Shown piece after piece: positions 54,362 through 63,847 of a DNA stretch of 64,000 nt. Numbering within the stretch: position 1 is the stretch's first letter; each line of letters opens with the position of its first letter. The notes beneath the pieces were generated by a model, which worked only from the letters and a program-made list of their open reading frames with translations, ran no database searches and was not told where the DNA came from. The stretch covers positions 788,278-852,277 of the forward strand of contig JANQNO010000005.1 in assembly GCA_028279555.1 (NCBI GenBank). The letters run 5' to 3'. Position numbers and translations under genes: made by a program. This stretch comes from Sphingorhabdus sp. Its GTDB lineage: Bacteria; Pseudomonadota; Alphaproteobacteria; Sphingomonadales; Sphingomonadaceae.

Positions 54362-55471
54362 CTAATGGCGGTGTGCGGTTCGGCTCTCGCCGAAAATCTG
54401 CCACGAAGCGATAAACAAGGCCGCAATAACGGGGCCGACAATCAGTCCGTTGATGCCCATAACGCTCAGTCCGCCAAGTGTGGAAATCAGCACTACCCAG
54501 TCGGGCATCTTGGTATCCTGTCCGACAAGAATGGGCCGCAATATATTATCGACCATGCTGATCACGAAAAAGCCAGCGAGCAGCATAACGACGCCTTCCC
54601 AGATACTGCCGGTTATCAGCAAATAGGCACCCACGGGGAACCAGACGAGGCCGGTGCCAATAGCGGGGATCAGCGCGAGCAGGCCCATAATCACGCCCCA
54701 GAGAAGTGCCCCGCGAATATCAAGCACGGCAAACAACACGCCGCCAAGCACGCCCTGGACGACCGCCACGACCAGACTGCCTTTTACAGTTGCCCTAACG
54801 ACCGTCGTGAATTTCCTGAAAAGCGCCTTGCGTTGTTCGGGCCGCAAGGGAACTTTTTCGCCAATCTTTTTCGCCAGCTCGCTGCCGTCGCGAAACAGGA
54901 AAAAAAGCAGGTAGAGCGAAACACCGAACGCTATCGTATAGGCAAAAGCTCCTTGCCCGATATTGAGCGCCCGGGAAGCGACAAATTGCAGCGCGGTGCC
55001 AATGAAACCACTGACCCGCTCCTGCAGCGATTCACCTTCGTCGGTGACATAGTCTTCTATCTGCTGACGCCATTCCTGCGGGATCGCCTGTTCGATATCG
55101 CGGACGATCTGCGCAACATTTATCTCGTTGGTTTGTAACGAATTATAGGTGCGCACGATTTCGTTCACCATCGCCGATATCACGAATATTGCCGGCAATA
55201 TGACCAGCAATATGACGAGGAGCAGCGAGATAACCGAAGCGAAATTGGGCCATCCCGGCATGCGCGCGGCAATGCGGCGATGCACCGGCGCAAAGGCAAT
55301 CGCGATGACGAGAGCCCACAGAATCGCGCCAAAAAACGGCCAGCTGATCCAGATCATGCCGAGCGAAACGAGCATGACGAAAAAGACGAGCGCGCGATCT
55401 TCGAAGATCGGCCCTTGCGGCAGCGCGGAGGTTGGAACCGTCTCTTCCTGTTTGCTCTTTTCGTCGGTCAT
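54362..55471 (-). CDS. AI-2E family (PerM/TqsA-type) membrane transporter
   Basis: A 369-residue protein with about eight hydrophobic segments, in the pattern of the UPF0118/AI-2E exporter family. It has an early helical pair (VSLGMIWISWPFFGAILWAL), a cytoplasmic loop with REVxx-type charged residues, and the C-terminal GLIVGPVIAALFIASW with LSVMGINGLI, which are typical. Family members export autoinducer-2, sodium or other small solutes. It is the first gene of the run to recO, leuB, metZ and apaG. Confidence 0.9.
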   Translation of the reverse strand: MTDEKSKQEETVPTSALPQGPIFEDRALVFFVMLVSLGMIWISWPFFGAILWALVIAIAFAPVHRRIAARMPGWPNFASVISLLLVILLVILPAIFVISAMVNEIVRTYNSLQTNEINVAQIVRDIEQAIPQEWRQQIEDYVTDEGESLQERVSGFIGTALQFVASRALNIGQGAFAYTIAFGVSLYLLFFLFRDGSELAKKIGEKVPLRPEQRKALFRKFTTVVRATVKGSLVVAVVQGVLGGVLFAVLDIRGALLWGVIMGLLALIPAIGTGLVWFPVGAYLLITGSIWEGVVMLLAGFFVISMVDNILRPILVGQDTKMPDWVVLISTLGGLSVMGINGLIVGPVIAALFIASWQIFGESRTAHRH

Positions 55472-55514
55472 AAGGCCGGTTATCGCAATCGACAGGCTTT
55501 GTCATGCCCTTGGA

Positions 55515-55916
55515 TCAATGGCTGGCCCAATATTCGAACACCTGCTCCTGCAAACTACCGACATAGCGCTTCGCTTCCGCTCCGGTCCATTCGCCTTGAT
55601 AGTCCTGCCGGTCCTTCCACCAGCCCTGCCCCGGCAGCGCATCGCTTTCGCGCACCACGAGCACGGCCAGTCCCGGCTCTCCGCGTGCAGCGCCTTCGGC
55701 ATCGACCGTGCATAATGTGTTGCACAGGATACGCATTTTGGGCCGCGTGAAGCGAAAGCCAAGCATGCCGAGAATTTCCGAATAGCTTACCCAGCGCCGC
55801 TCCCGTGCGGCCTGCTGCAGGATTGCGGTTATCCGCGCTACATCATAGAGCGCGGCTTTATCCTCCGGCTCTGCAAGGTCATTTTCACTCAGGAAATCTG
55901 CAAGCGTGCGGTCCAT
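55515..55916 (-). CDS. Small conserved protein of unknown function
   Basis: A 133-residue soluble protein. The stretch RRWVSYSEILGMLGFRFTR followed by an LCNTLCTVDAEG-like turn and PGLAVLVVRESDALPGQGWW looks like a winged-helix core in the manner of alkyltransferase-like proteins (VSYGEIA...), but the active-site PCHR motif is absent. I cannot assign a role. It stands alone 43 bases upstream of the AI-2E gene on the same strand. Confidence 0.7.
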   Translation of the reverse strand: MDRTLADFLSENDLAEPEDKAALYDVARITAILQQAARERRWVSYSEILGMLGFRFTRPKMRILCNTLCTVDAEGAARGEPGLAVLVVRESDALPGQGWWKDRQDYQGEWTGAEAKRYVGSLQEQVFEYWASH

Positions 55917-55971
55917 CGCCCGAGCTTAGCAAGCGCACCGCGCAAATGCCAACGGGCGGATGTCTGGCCGA

Positions 55972-56874
55972 TCAGGCCGCCTTGCTGCGCCCGAAGAGTT
56001 TTCCTAAAAGACCACGCTTCGGCTCCGGCTCTTGCACTGTGTTCTGCCGGATCGCCGAGCCGCTGACTTCTTCAGGGATATCAATGACATTGCGCTTGAT
56101 GGTTATATTCAGATCCGCCATCGGCGCTGCCTCGATCACCTTGCTTTTTGTCGGCACATAAACCGAGGTGAAATCCACTTTCATGTTAAACATACCGGCG
56201 ATCACGGGAATGTTCCCCGGCAAGCCTTCGGTCTCGACGACCGACTTTACGGCCCGATGCCAGACGACGCCGCGCAGCATAGCGCAGAGCATGAATTCGA
56301 TATAGGGCAGCGGCACGATATCGGGATCGAGGCCGTTGGCCTTGTCCAGCTCATGTTGCTCATCGCGGAAATGATATTGCCGCTTATGGCGCAACAAGGC
56401 GGTGTTGAAATTGCCCAGGCCAATCAGGTCTAAATAGGCCTCGATATCCTCGCTCTCGCCATACCAGGGACGATCGGGAAGCAGACTCTCGGTCAGCAAG
56501 GCTTCGCGGCCGCTATCGGAAAATGCGAATAGCGCGTCAGTGTAGAAAGCCAGTTCCAGCTCGGGTTCGAAGACTTCGTCGCGATCCTCGAAAGCCAAAT
56601 CCTTGGGATTGGAGAGCATCATGTGGAGAGCCGTTATGGGTTCACCCTCGAAAGCGGCAATGGCTTCCACCATCTCTTCCCAGCCATCGATCTCCACGCG
56701 GCGCGACAGCGAAGCGCATTGACCGGCCAGCGGCGTTTCCAGCGACTGGATATCGGCGAGCAAACGGTCATGCGCCTTTTCGAGCTCTCCCGCATGTAAC
56801 AGCGCCTCTATTTCGTTCAGATAGGCGCGTTCTGCCGCCTCATCCTGCCATGCGGCCTGCAATGGATGCGTCAT
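55972..56874 (-). CDS. Unrecognised protein of 300 residues
   Basis: The ATG at 56874 follows GAGGGT and is preferred to one at 56907. The protein is acidic in its first two thirds (helical, ELEKAHDRLLADIQ; DEVFEPELELAFY) and ends in a basic tail KRGLLGKLFGRSKAA. No signal peptide or membrane helix is seen. VSVYVPTKSKV-like and FNMKVDFTSVYVP segments suggest a beta region near 245. I recognise no family. A tail of this kind (GLLGKLFGR) is often a membrane-binding or partner-binding helix. Confidence 0.7.
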   Translation of the reverse strand: MTHPLQAAWQDEAAERAYLNEIEALLHAGELEKAHDRLLADIQSLETPLAGQCASLSRRVEIDGWEEMVEAIAAFEGEPITALHMMLSNPKDLAFEDRDEVFEPELELAFYTDALFAFSDSGREALLTESLLPDRPWYGESEDIEAYLDLIGLGNFNTALLRHKRQYHFRDEQHELDKANGLDPDIVPLPYIEFMLCAMLRGVVWHRAVKSVVETEGLPGNIPVIAGMFNMKVDFTSVYVPTKSKVIEAAPMADLNITIKRNVIDIPEEVSGSAIRQNTVQEPEPKRGLLGKLFGRSKAA

Positions 56875-57199
56875 ACCCTCTGCCCCCCGGGATTGTTGGT
56901 CTCTCAAATGGTGTTAGCCTGAAAGGATTGTGAAGAAGTAAACCGGGGTAAAGTGGCTTGGTTTGCGCCAATTCGATGTAGGAAATTTTCTTTCAAAGTT
57001 GCCAAGGTTGCTGCCCTGATAGGGCGCTATTTTGCCAATCGGCGATTTGAGCGCCATTGGCGGTTATGAAGCGGTGGCAAGACTGCAATCACCGCGAATT
57101 TCAAAGAGCTGGGGCGCGGCTTAGCGTGCTTGCGGGGCTGTAGGAAAGGTGTTTTTTGTTCCCGGGCATCGTCACGCCGTAGGCATAAGCACCACCGTC

Positions 57200-57276
57200 A
57201 CACTCGCCCTTCGGCTGGCTGCTTGCAGCAGCCGCTCAGGATAAACTGCATCTTCGATGCAGGCGAGTGTTTATCC
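57200..57276. repeat. Nested intergenic hairpins with mutually exclusive pairings
   Basis: This lies within the gene-free gap 56908-57414. Four inverted pairs fold together. ACACTCGCC (57200-57208) pairs with GGCGAGTGT (57262-57270). GGCTGCT (57217-57223) pairs with AGCAGCC (57227-57233). GGATAAAC (57239-57246) pairs with GTTTATCC (57269-57276). CTGCATC (57246-57252) pairs with GATGCAG (57256-57262). The first and third share bases 57269-57270, so both cannot form fully. It may be an intergenic palindromic repeat or a structured RNA. The rest of the gap shows only the palindrome GTTCATGAAC (57286-57295) and an A+T-rich run near 57340. Confidence 0.55.
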
Positions 57277-57350
57277 CAACCGTCGGTTCATGAACGGATG
57301 GCAAAGCTCAAGGCGGAGCGACATGACGATAATGCATATTAAATTATCAA

Positions 57351-57379
57351 TTGACAATAATTAATTGCCTTTCTACTCA
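57351..57379 (+). promoter_or_regulatory. Sigma70-like promoter before the ABM-like/DUF2975/XRE genes
   Basis: A consensus TTGACA (57351-57356) is followed after 17 bases by TACTCA (57374-57379), a weak -10. The preceding CATATTAAATTATCAA is A+T rich like an UP element. It lies 36 bases before the next start codon. Confidence 0.5.
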
Positions 57380-57414
57380 CTTTTTCGCTATCCCTTCCCC
57401 AAAGGAGAACATCC

Positions 57415-57978
57415 ATGCCTGCAATGCCTCTTAAGACAGTTCTTGCCCTTTCGCTCATCGCCGCCCCGTTATGCCAGGCCACTGCCCAATCACCGCAGCC
57501 CGTCGACGCGGAGGATACATCCGGCCGCATCGAACGCGCACTCAAGGCATCGGCAAAAATCATATCGTCGATGAAATCGGTCGATGGCGTCTATGATGTC
57601 CATACCGCGCGCTCGCATGACGGTGTCGAGCTGATCATGGCCTGGTTCGAGAACCGCGATGCGGTGCTGCGCTGGTTTAACCATCCCTATCACCGCAAGC
57701 TGCTGCGTGATGCCGGCCGACCCGAGGACGGTGTCGCTGCCCAGCATTTCGGCAATGATGTCGGCCCGATACTGATCATCGCCTCGGTCGCCTATCATAA
57801 CCAGCCCGCATCGCTCGAAGGATCAATGTTCGATGATCCCGATGGCCGGCGGCCAACACGCTTCAGCGTCGAATATTATGTTCCGCTTGCTGGCGGGGCA
57901 TATATGAGCGAAACATTTGCACCGACAGCGGTCACTGCTAACATCCCCGGCATGCGGGATGTGTATGACGATGACTGA
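57415..57978 (+). CDS. Secreted protein with an ABM-like alpha/beta-barrel pattern
   Basis: A 187-residue protein whose ATG follows AAAGGAGAACATCC. Residues 1-25 form a signal peptide ending ATAQ. The segment VDGVYDVHTARSHDGVELIMAWFENRDAVLRWF (given as one pattern of strand-helix) followed by HPYHRKLL is the look of antibiotic-biosynthesis-monooxygenase (ABM)/dimeric alpha-beta-barrel proteins. Ligand or activity is unknown. Its stop lies inside the start of the DUF2975 gene, so the genes are coupled. Confidence 0.72.
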   Translation: MPAMPLKTVLALSLIAAPLCQATAQSPQPVDAEDTSGRIERALKASAKIISSMKSVDGVYDVHTARSHDGVELIMAWFENRDAVLRWFNHPYHRKLLRDAGRPEDGVAAQHFGNDVGPILIIASVAYHNQPASLEGSMFDDPDGRRPTRFSVEYYVPLAGGAYMSETFAPTAVTANIPGMRDVYDDD

Positions 57979-58540
57979 AACGGGTGTCGATAGCGATAGG
58001 GGTGCGAGTGTGCTCGAGCGGTCAGCCGCAAGCGTCGCCAGCTTGGCCCAGCGGTATGCCCAATCGACCTCGATTATCCTGTTGCTGGTGACTGCTTATT
58101 ATGTCTGGGAAGAAATTGGCGAACCGGTCATTTCTTCGCTGTCGAGCAACGGCTATTATCCGTTGGATACCGCGCTCGGCCATGTCGGCAACAATCTGGC
58201 TACATCGATAGCGGTTGTGCCGCTACTCTGGGGTGCATGGGAGTTGCGCTGCTTCCTGCATCGACTGGCAGCTAACGAGCTGTGGGCCGCCAAGACATCG
58301 CGGCATCTGATGCGTGTCGGCCTCGCGATAGCACTGGCGGGGATTACCGCATTGTTCCTATCGCCGGTGCTTGTCGCGCTTGTCCAAGCCGAGCCCTTCT
58401 CAATGAGAAACATCGGCTATGACCCGATCTACCTAGCGCTGATCGTTGTCGGTGCGCTACTCTATCTCGTCGCGCGCGTCTTCACCTTTGCCTCGCAGGC
58501 GGCGCAGGCGCTGGATGCCGAAAACAGCCAGTTCATATAA
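57965..58540 (+). CDS. DUF2975-type membrane protein
   Basis: A 191-residue protein started at the ATG at 57965, overlapping the previous gene by 14 bases; an ATG at 57971 is an alternative. Four hydrophobic helices are visible: about 28-50, 75-90, 115-140 and 155-175. The combination with a small YozG-like XRE regulator starting at its stop codon is the usual DUF2975 arrangement in many bacteria. The function of DUF2975 is not known; the pair may be a membrane-linked transcription switch. Confidence 0.78.
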   Translation: MTMTETGVDSDRGASVLERSAASVASLAQRYAQSTSIILLLVTAYYVWEEIGEPVISSLSSNGYYPLDTALGHVGNNLATSIAVVPLLWGAWELRCFLHRLAANELWAAKTSRHLMRVGLAIALAGITALFLSPVLVALVQAEPFSMRNIGYDPIYLALIVVGALLYLVARVFTFASQAAQALDAENSQFI

Positions 58541-58800
58541 TGCAGATTGTCGTCCGCCTTGATGTCATGCTTGCCAGGCGCAAGATGCGTGCCAAGGCAC
58601 TGGCGGCGCAGATCGGCGTGACCGAGGCCAATCTGTCGCTGCTGCGCACCGGCAAGGTGAAAGGTGTGCGCTTCGAGACGCTCGCCAAGATCTGCGAGGC
58701 GCTAGACTGCACACCGGGGGACATTCTTGACATTGAGCAGACGGCGGATAGCACACCAGAAAGCAATGTCGTCAGATTTGGAGGTCAGGAGCCGGGCTGA
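58540..58800 (+). CDS. Small XRE/Cro-type regulator, YozG-like
   Basis: An 86-residue protein sharing one base with the upstream stop. The helix-turn-helix is KALAAQIGVTEANLSLLRTG, followed by VRFETLAKICEALDCTPGDIL, the typical end of YozG/Cro-CI small regulators. The last 20 residues are a polar tail. Such proteins normally bind the promoter of their own operon. It is convergent with sdhA, 39 bases apart. Confidence 0.9.
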   Translation: MQIVVRLDVMLARRKMRAKALAAQIGVTEANLSLLRTGKVKGVRFETLAKICEALDCTPGDILDIEQTADSTPESNVVRFGGQEPG

Positions 58801-58839
58801 GTGCAGTCGACTGTTGATTTTGCAGGCCTTCTGCCCACC

Positions 58840-60672
58840 TCAATAAACCCTGGCCTTCGGCTTGATATATTCGGCCTCATCGGTGAGCGTGTAATCATGC
58901 ACCGGGCGGTAGCCGAGCGACACCTTGCCCTTCTTGCCGCCCCAGCCATCAAAGCCAGCGGTAGTGTGCTTCATCCACTTGTCATCGTCGCGGTCGGGAT
59001 AGTCCTCATGCATATGCGCGCCGCGGCTTTCCTTGCGGTTTTCCGCGCTCGATATCGTCACCATCGCCTGTGCCAGCAGATTGTCGAGTTCCAGCGTCTC
59101 GATAAGATCGGTGTTCCAGATCAGCGACGTATCGGTGACATGCACATCCGCCATGCTGGCATTGACCTTGGCCATCGCCTCGACGCCTTCGGAAAGTAGC
59201 GCGCTGTCGCGGAAAACGGCGGCATGCTTCTGCATTGTTTGCTGCATATCCATGCGGATGCCGGCGGTCGGCGATCCGCCCTTGCACCCACGGAAATGAT
59301 CGACGCGGGAAAGCGCCAGATCGGCGCTGTCCCTGGGAAGCGCCCTGTGCGCGCCGCCTGGCTTCAGTTTTTCCTTCAGCCGCAGGCCCGTCGCGCGGCC
59401 AAACACCACCAGATCGATCAGGCTGTTGGAGCCCAGGCGGTTGGCACCATGGACCGACACACAGGCGGCCTCACCAACGGCATAGAGCCCTTCGACAATC
59501 GCATCGGGGTCTTTCCTGGTCGGATTGATCACTTCACCCCAGTAATTGCAGGGGATACCGCCCATATTATAGTGGACCGTCGGGGTGACAGGCAGCGCCT
59601 CTCGGGTCAGGTCGACGCCGGCGAATATCTTTCCGGTCTCGGTAATGCCGGGGAGCCGCTTGGCCAGCGTATCCGCAGGAATATGGTCGAGATGCAGGTA
59701 GATATGGTCCTTGTTGGGGCCAACACCGCGGCCTTCGCGGATCTCGGTCGCCATGCAGCGCGAAACGACGTCGCGGCTCGCCAGATCCTTGGCCGAGGGT
59801 GCATAGCGCTCCATAAAGCGCTCGCCCTCGCTATTGGTCAGATAACCGCCCTCGCCGCGCGCGCCTTCGGTAATCAGCACGCCAGCACCATAAATGCCGG
59901 TGGGGTGGAATTGCACGAATTCCATATCCTGCAGCGGAAGTCCTGCGCGCAGAACCATGCCGCCACCATCGCCCGTGCAGGTATGCGCCGATGTCGCACT
60001 GAAATAGCAGCGGCCATAGCCGCCCGTCGCGAGCACGACCGCGTGGCTGCGGAAACGGTGGATAGAGCCATCCTCCATGCACATGGCGATCACGCCTCGG
60101 CACTCTCCATTTTCCATGATCAGGTCGAGCGCGAAATATTCGATGAAGAAATCGGCATCATATTTCAGGCTCTGCTGATAGAGCGCATGCAGCATCGCGT
60201 GGCCGGTGCGGTCCGCCGCTGCGCAGGTGCGCTGCACGGGCGGGCCCTTGCCCATATTCTGCATATGGCCGCCAAAGGGGCGTTGATAGATGGTGCCATC
60301 GTCATTGCGCGAGAATGGCACGCCTGCATGTTCAAGCTCGTAAACCGCCTGCGGAGCCTCGCGCACCAGATATTCGATTGCATCCTGATCGCCCAGCCAG
60401 TCGCTGCCCTTGACCGTGTCATACATATGCCAGGTCCAATGATCGGGCGAGTTGTTACCGAGCGAAGCAGCGATCCCGCCCTGCGCCGCAACCGTGTGGC
60501 TACGCGTTGGAAAAACCTTGGTAATACAGGCGGTTTTCAGGCCGGCTTCGGCGCTGCCCATGGTCGCGCGCAGACCCGAACCGCCGGCACCGACAACCAC
60601 AGTGTCATAGCTGTGATCGATGATCTTGTAGCTCTCGCCCGCCGTCTCGGCCTTGTTTTCTTTTTCCGCCAT
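58840..60672 (-). CDS. sdhA: Succinate dehydrogenase flavoprotein subunit
   Basis: A 610-residue SdhA. The FAD motif is [12 protein letters not shown], His59 in SHTVAAQGG is the covalent FAD site, and HPTGI and the capping-domain MGGIPCNY are present. The active-site Arg lies in [15 protein letters not shown]. The C-terminus [17 protein letters not shown] (in part) is the normal SdhA end. It oxidises succinate to fumarate for the respiratory chain. sdhB does not follow on this strand. The ATG shares a base with the sdhD stop. Confidence 0.96.
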   Translation of the reverse strand: MAEKENKAETAGESYKIIDHSYDTVVVGAGGSGLRATMGSAEAGLKTACITKVFPTRSHTVAAQGGIAASLGNNSPDHWTWHMYDTVKGSDWLGDQDAIEYLVREAPQAVYELEHAGVPFSRNDDGTIYQRPFGGHMQNMGKGPPVQRTCAAADRTGHAMLHALYQQSLKYDADFFIEYFALDLIMENGECRGVIAMCMEDGSIHRFRSHAVVLATGGYGRCYFSATSAHTCTGDGGGMVLRAGLPLQDMEFVQFHPTGIYGAGVLITEGARGEGGYLTNSEGERFMERYAPSAKDLASRDVVSRCMATEIREGRGVGPNKDHIYLHLDHIPADTLAKRLPGITETGKIFAGVDLTREALPVTPTVHYNMGGIPCNYWGEVINPTRKDPDAIVEGLYAVGEAACVSVHGANRLGSNSLIDLVVFGRATGLRLKEKLKPGGAHRALPRDSADLALSRVDHFRGCKGGSPTAGIRMDMQQTMQKHAAVFRDSALLSEGVEAMAKVNASMADVHVTDTSLIWNTDLIETLELDNLLAQAMVTISSAENRKESRGAHMHEDYPDRDDDKWMKHTTAGFDGWGGKKGKVSLGYRPVHDYTLTDEAEYIKPKARVY

Positions 60673-61061
60673 CAGACTGGCGTTCCTGCAAAGGCGTGCT
60701 TGGCGACCGTGAATATGCCGAAAGCCGCTCCGCCAATGACATAAAAGTTGAGCAGGACGAGCAGCGCCAGCTTGTTGCCTTCATTATGCACATAATCCTC
60801 TATGAACACCTGCAGACCCAGCCGGACATGCCAGAATACGCTGACCAGCAGCAGGATCATCGGAACCGCGACGCTCGGCTGTGCAAGCCACTCGGCGACG
60901 GTCTTGTGGGTATAGTCGGGAAGCCAGAAAAGGCTGGCCGCCAGCCAGAGCGTGAGGAGCAGGTTGCCCAGCGCGCTGATCCGCTGGTTGATCCAGTGCT
61001 CGCTGCCATGTCCTGCCGAACCAAGGCCCCGGACCTTGCCGATATTCGTTCCGCTTCCCAT
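60672..61061 (-). CDS. sdhD: Succinate dehydrogenase membrane anchor subunit SdhD
   Basis: A 129-residue hydrophobic anchor with three helices. [21 protein letters not shown] and the heme-ligand region [19 protein letters not shown] are typical of SdhD, with the Asp-Tyr of the quinone site in EDYVH. It is overlapped by sdhA and lies 3 bases after sdhC. Confidence 0.94.
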   Translation of the reverse strand: MGSGTNIGKVRGLGSAGHGSEHWINQRISALGNLLLTLWLAASLFWLPDYTHKTVAEWLAQPSVAVPMILLLVSVFWHVRLGLQVFIEDYVHNEGNKLALLVLLNFYVIGGAAFGIFTVAKHAFAGTPV

Positions 61062-61064
61062 CGA

Positions 61065-61511
61065 TCAGGCCCCCAGATCCAGATATTCGTAGATTACATA
61101 CAGCGCTACCAGCCCGGTGGCGGTAAAGGCCGCGATAAACACGAGCCATGCGGAAGTCCGGTTGGCATTGAGCTCGAAGCCGGCACCCATATCCATCACC
61201 AGATGGCGAATCCCTGAAAAAAGATGCTGAAAAAAGCTGAAAATCACGCCCAGCGCCAGAAGGCGGAAAAACCAGTTGCTGGCGGTTTGAAAGCCAGTGG
61301 CTTCTTCACCCGCATCAACAACATAGGTGAGGAAGGTCTGATAGCTCTCCTCCCCGCCACCGATGGATGACAGCCACCATAGCAAAGTCAGCATTCCCGC
61401 GGTTGCCAGAATGAAACCGGTGGCTCTGTGCGTGATCGACGCCATCATGTGAACGCCCCTGCGATAGATGCCAAGATGCGGCGATATGGGTCTCTCGGCC
61501 TTGGAAGCCAT
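61065..61511 (-). CDS. sdhC: Succinate dehydrogenase cytochrome b556 subunit SdhC
   Basis: A 148-residue anchor protein. The start at 61511 follows CAGGGGAATTCGCAG and gives the standard beginning [11 protein letters not shown]; the frame is open to 61649. The signature [12 protein letters not shown] and the heme His in [11 protein letters not shown] are present, with three membrane helices. With SdhD it binds heme b and ubiquinone. Confidence 0.94.
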   Translation of the reverse strand: MASKAERPISPHLGIYRRGVHMMASITHRATGFILATAGMLTLLWWLSSIGGGEESYQTFLTYVVDAGEEATGFQTASNWFFRLLALGVIFSFFQHLFSGIRHLVMDMGAGFELNANRTSAWLVFIAAFTATGLVALYVIYEYLDLGA

Positions 61512-61684
61512 CTGCGAATTCCCCTGCCCGTGCGGACATTTTGTTTTTGGTGCGCCGTTCTTTAGCCAATATCGGCCCCCGCGCAAGTGCATTGGAGGGA
61601 GCGCCGTGTGAATTATCGTTAACAGGCTGTTTACCATTTTTTGCGACACCGGTTTCGACGACGCCTACAAAGCAGGAACTGGCC

Positions 61685-63013
61685 ATGGCCCTCATCGAAA
61701 ACGCCTTCAACGAATTGCTCGAGCAGGTTCGCAGTGACCCCGAATTTATTGACCGGCTCGGCAGGGTCGGTGAGATGCTCGCAGGCCGGGAAACGGACGT
61801 GGCGTCTGCATTCTGGACAGAATGGTCAAAAGACAAGATTGTCGCGCAAAAATGGGGCGGCGACGATTTCGAAGAAGCAATTGAGCGCAGCAGCCGTTTC
61901 GTCAACAAGAAATACCAGGCACCCACAAACCGCGACTGGGTCACCAGCATAGCGCAGCGCACCGAAGCCGCACATGATGCCAATATCGGCTTTCCAGGCT
62001 ATCTGGCCGCTGCATCCGCAGCGCAGCAAAAAACCAGCGAAATCGTCTCCGAATATTGCGAAGCCGAGGGGACCGATCCCTTTCCCTTCTATCAGGCCGT
62101 CGCCAAGATATGCCAGATCGAACTGGGCGTCATTTCGCTTTCCTTTGCCCTCGCCATGGGCAAGCATTCCTCGCAGAAGCGCAAGAAGCATCTCAAAGGC
62201 TATAAGGAAGGTATCGATGACAGCATCCTGGCTTCGGCGGCCAGGGGCCACCAGCTGCGCACCAGCGCCGAAAATGCGAAAGCCGCCGCGCGGGGGATGC
62301 TCGCCAAGGCATCCGAGGTCGCCGGCGCTGCAGACCAGTCGGCTATCGCCATGCGGGAAGCTGCACAAACCGCAGGCAGCCTGATCGAGGTTATCGATGA
62401 AACGCGCGACGAGGTTGAAAAATCAGAGAAGGTAACGCGGGTCGCCACCAGCCATGCCGAAAATGCGGTGAAAGTTTCGGAGCTGCTAAACCAGCAATCG
62501 GGTGAAATCGAATCGATCCTCGGCATGATCCGCGACATTGCCGGCCAGACCAACCTGCTGGCACTCAATGCGACGATCGAGGCCGCTCGGGCAGGCGATG
62601 CGGGGCGCGGCTTTGCGGTGGTTGCACAGGAAGTCAAAAGCCTGGCCAACCAGACTGCCAATGCGACGGACGATATCGGCGGCAAGATCGCCGCCATCCA
62701 GTCGGCCACGCAGGAAACGACCGAGGCAACCAACGCCATTTTCGAAAGCGTGGCCGATGTCCATCAATCCGCGACGCATATCCGCGATTCCATGGACCGG
62801 CAGGCGCGCAGCGTGACGACGATCACCTCGGCCGTCGACGAAACCGCGCTGGCCGCCGACACGATGGCATCGACAATTGGTGCCATTACGCGCGGCACGG
62901 AGGAAATTGTCGGCGAGATTGAAAATCTCTCCGATGGGGTCGAACTTGCCGACGAACAGATGTCCGAACTGAAACGCAAGAGCGAGGAATTCGTGAACTC
63001 GATGGCGGGATAA
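61685..63013 (+). CDS. Soluble globin-coupled methyl-accepting signal transducer
   Basis: A 442-residue cytoplasmic protein. The ATG at 61685 follows AGGAACTGGCC; the frame runs open upstream but encodes nonsense. Residues 1-165 are a globin-sensor domain: the stretch with proximal His97, [18 protein letters not shown], matches the HVRIGL...Y pattern of HemAT-type sensors. The rest is an MCP signalling domain with the hairpin [19 protein letters not shown] and [16 protein letters not shown]. No membrane segment exists. It should sense oxygen, NO or CO through heme and signal to a CheA. No che genes are nearby. Confidence 0.9.
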   Translation: MALIENAFNELLEQVRSDPEFIDRLGRVGEMLAGRETDVASAFWTEWSKDKIVAQKWGGDDFEEAIERSSRFVNKKYQAPTNRDWVTSIAQRTEAAHDANIGFPGYLAAASAAQQKTSEIVSEYCEAEGTDPFPFYQAVAKICQIELGVISLSFALAMGKHSSQKRKKHLKGYKEGIDDSILASAARGHQLRTSAENAKAAARGMLAKASEVAGAADQSAIAMREAAQTAGSLIEVIDETRDEVEKSEKVTRVATSHAENAVKVSELLNQQSGEIESILGMIRDIAGQTNLLALNATIEAARAGDAGRGFAVVAQEVKSLANQTANATDDIGGKIAAIQSATQETTEATNAIFESVADVHQSATHIRDSMDRQARSVTTITSAVDETALAADTMASTIGAITRGTEEIVGEIENLSDGVELADEQMSELKRKSEEFVNSMAG

Positions 63014-63053
63014 CCCCCTTCCCCAAGCCAACTTTCGGCTTTAGGCAGAGAGG

Positions 63054-63770
63054 ATGACAGGGGATAAGCGTCGCATTCTGATTACTGGGGCCAGTCGTGG
63101 CATTGGTGCGGCGATTTACCAAGCCCTTGATAGCGAAAAAGATGTCGAAATTTGCGGGCACGCAACTTCCTCCAAAAACGGCCTCTTGGCTGTTGACTTC
63201 GGCAGCGAAGGCGCAACTGCAGATTTGTGGCATGCGGCGCTCGACCGGCTCGATGGCCGGATCGATATCCTCATCAACAATGCCGGGGTTTTCGAGGCAG
63301 CGGCGCTGGACCAAGATGATTGGAGCGAAAGCTGGGCCCGCACGCTGCAGATCAACCTCACTGCCTCGGCCGAATTATGCAGATCGGCTGTGCTTCACTG
63401 GCAGGAAAGAGGATCGGGTGGCCGTATTGTCAATATTGCCAGCCGCGCCGCCTATCGCGGCGACAGCCCGGAACACTGGCACTATGCTGCATCAAAGGGC
63501 GGCATGGTGGCGATGACCAAAACCATTGCCCGCGGCTATGCTGCCGAGAATATTCTTGCCTTTGCCATTTGCCCCGGATTTACCATGACCGGGATGGCCG
63601 AGGAATATCTGGAAAGCCGTGGCGGAGATAAACTGCTTGCCGACATTCCGCTTGGCCGTGTGGCTGAGCCCGAAGAGATCGCCGAGATGGCCCGCTGGTG
63701 CGCGCTTGAGGCTCCTCCATCGATGACCGGCGCGGTGCTCGATGCCAATGGCGCAAGCTATGTGCGTTAG
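63054..63770 (+). CDS. Short-chain dehydrogenase/reductase, FabG-like
   Basis: A 238-residue SDR. The cofactor motif is TGASRGIG, then NNAG, the catalytic Ser in IVNIASRAA, and Tyr-Lys in HYAASKGGM. The C-terminus PLGRVAEPEEIAEMARWCA and TGAVLDANGASYVR match the FabG/3-oxoacyl-reductase branch. The real substrate is not known. It follows the transducer gene by 40 bases. Confidence 0.9.
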   Translation: MTGDKRRILITGASRGIGAAIYQALDSEKDVEICGHATSSKNGLLAVDFGSEGATADLWHAALDRLDGRIDILINNAGVFEAAALDQDDWSESWARTLQINLTASAELCRSAVLHWQERGSGGRIVNIASRAAYRGDSPEHWHYAASKGGMVAMTKTIARGYAAENILAFAICPGFTMTGMAEEYLESRGGDKLLADIPLGRVAEPEEIAEMARWCALEAPPSMTGAVLDANGASYVR

Positions 63771-63847
63771 GGTCAGGACCCATTCATCGCATGGTCGTGG
63801 CTTGAATCAATTTGGCCTATGACAAGGAAAGAGCAAGGAGAATAGTG

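Noticed and set aside
57130..57342. 70-residue plus-strand frame in the 507-base gap
   Set aside because: It runs through the nested hairpins, is rich in His, Arg and Cys, and has no good ribosome site; it looks like a reading of a palindromic element.
59224..60744. 506-residue plus-strand open frame across sdhA and the end of sdhD
   Set aside because: It is antisense to sdhA and sdhD, shows no domain, and is a by-product of G+C-rich codon use.
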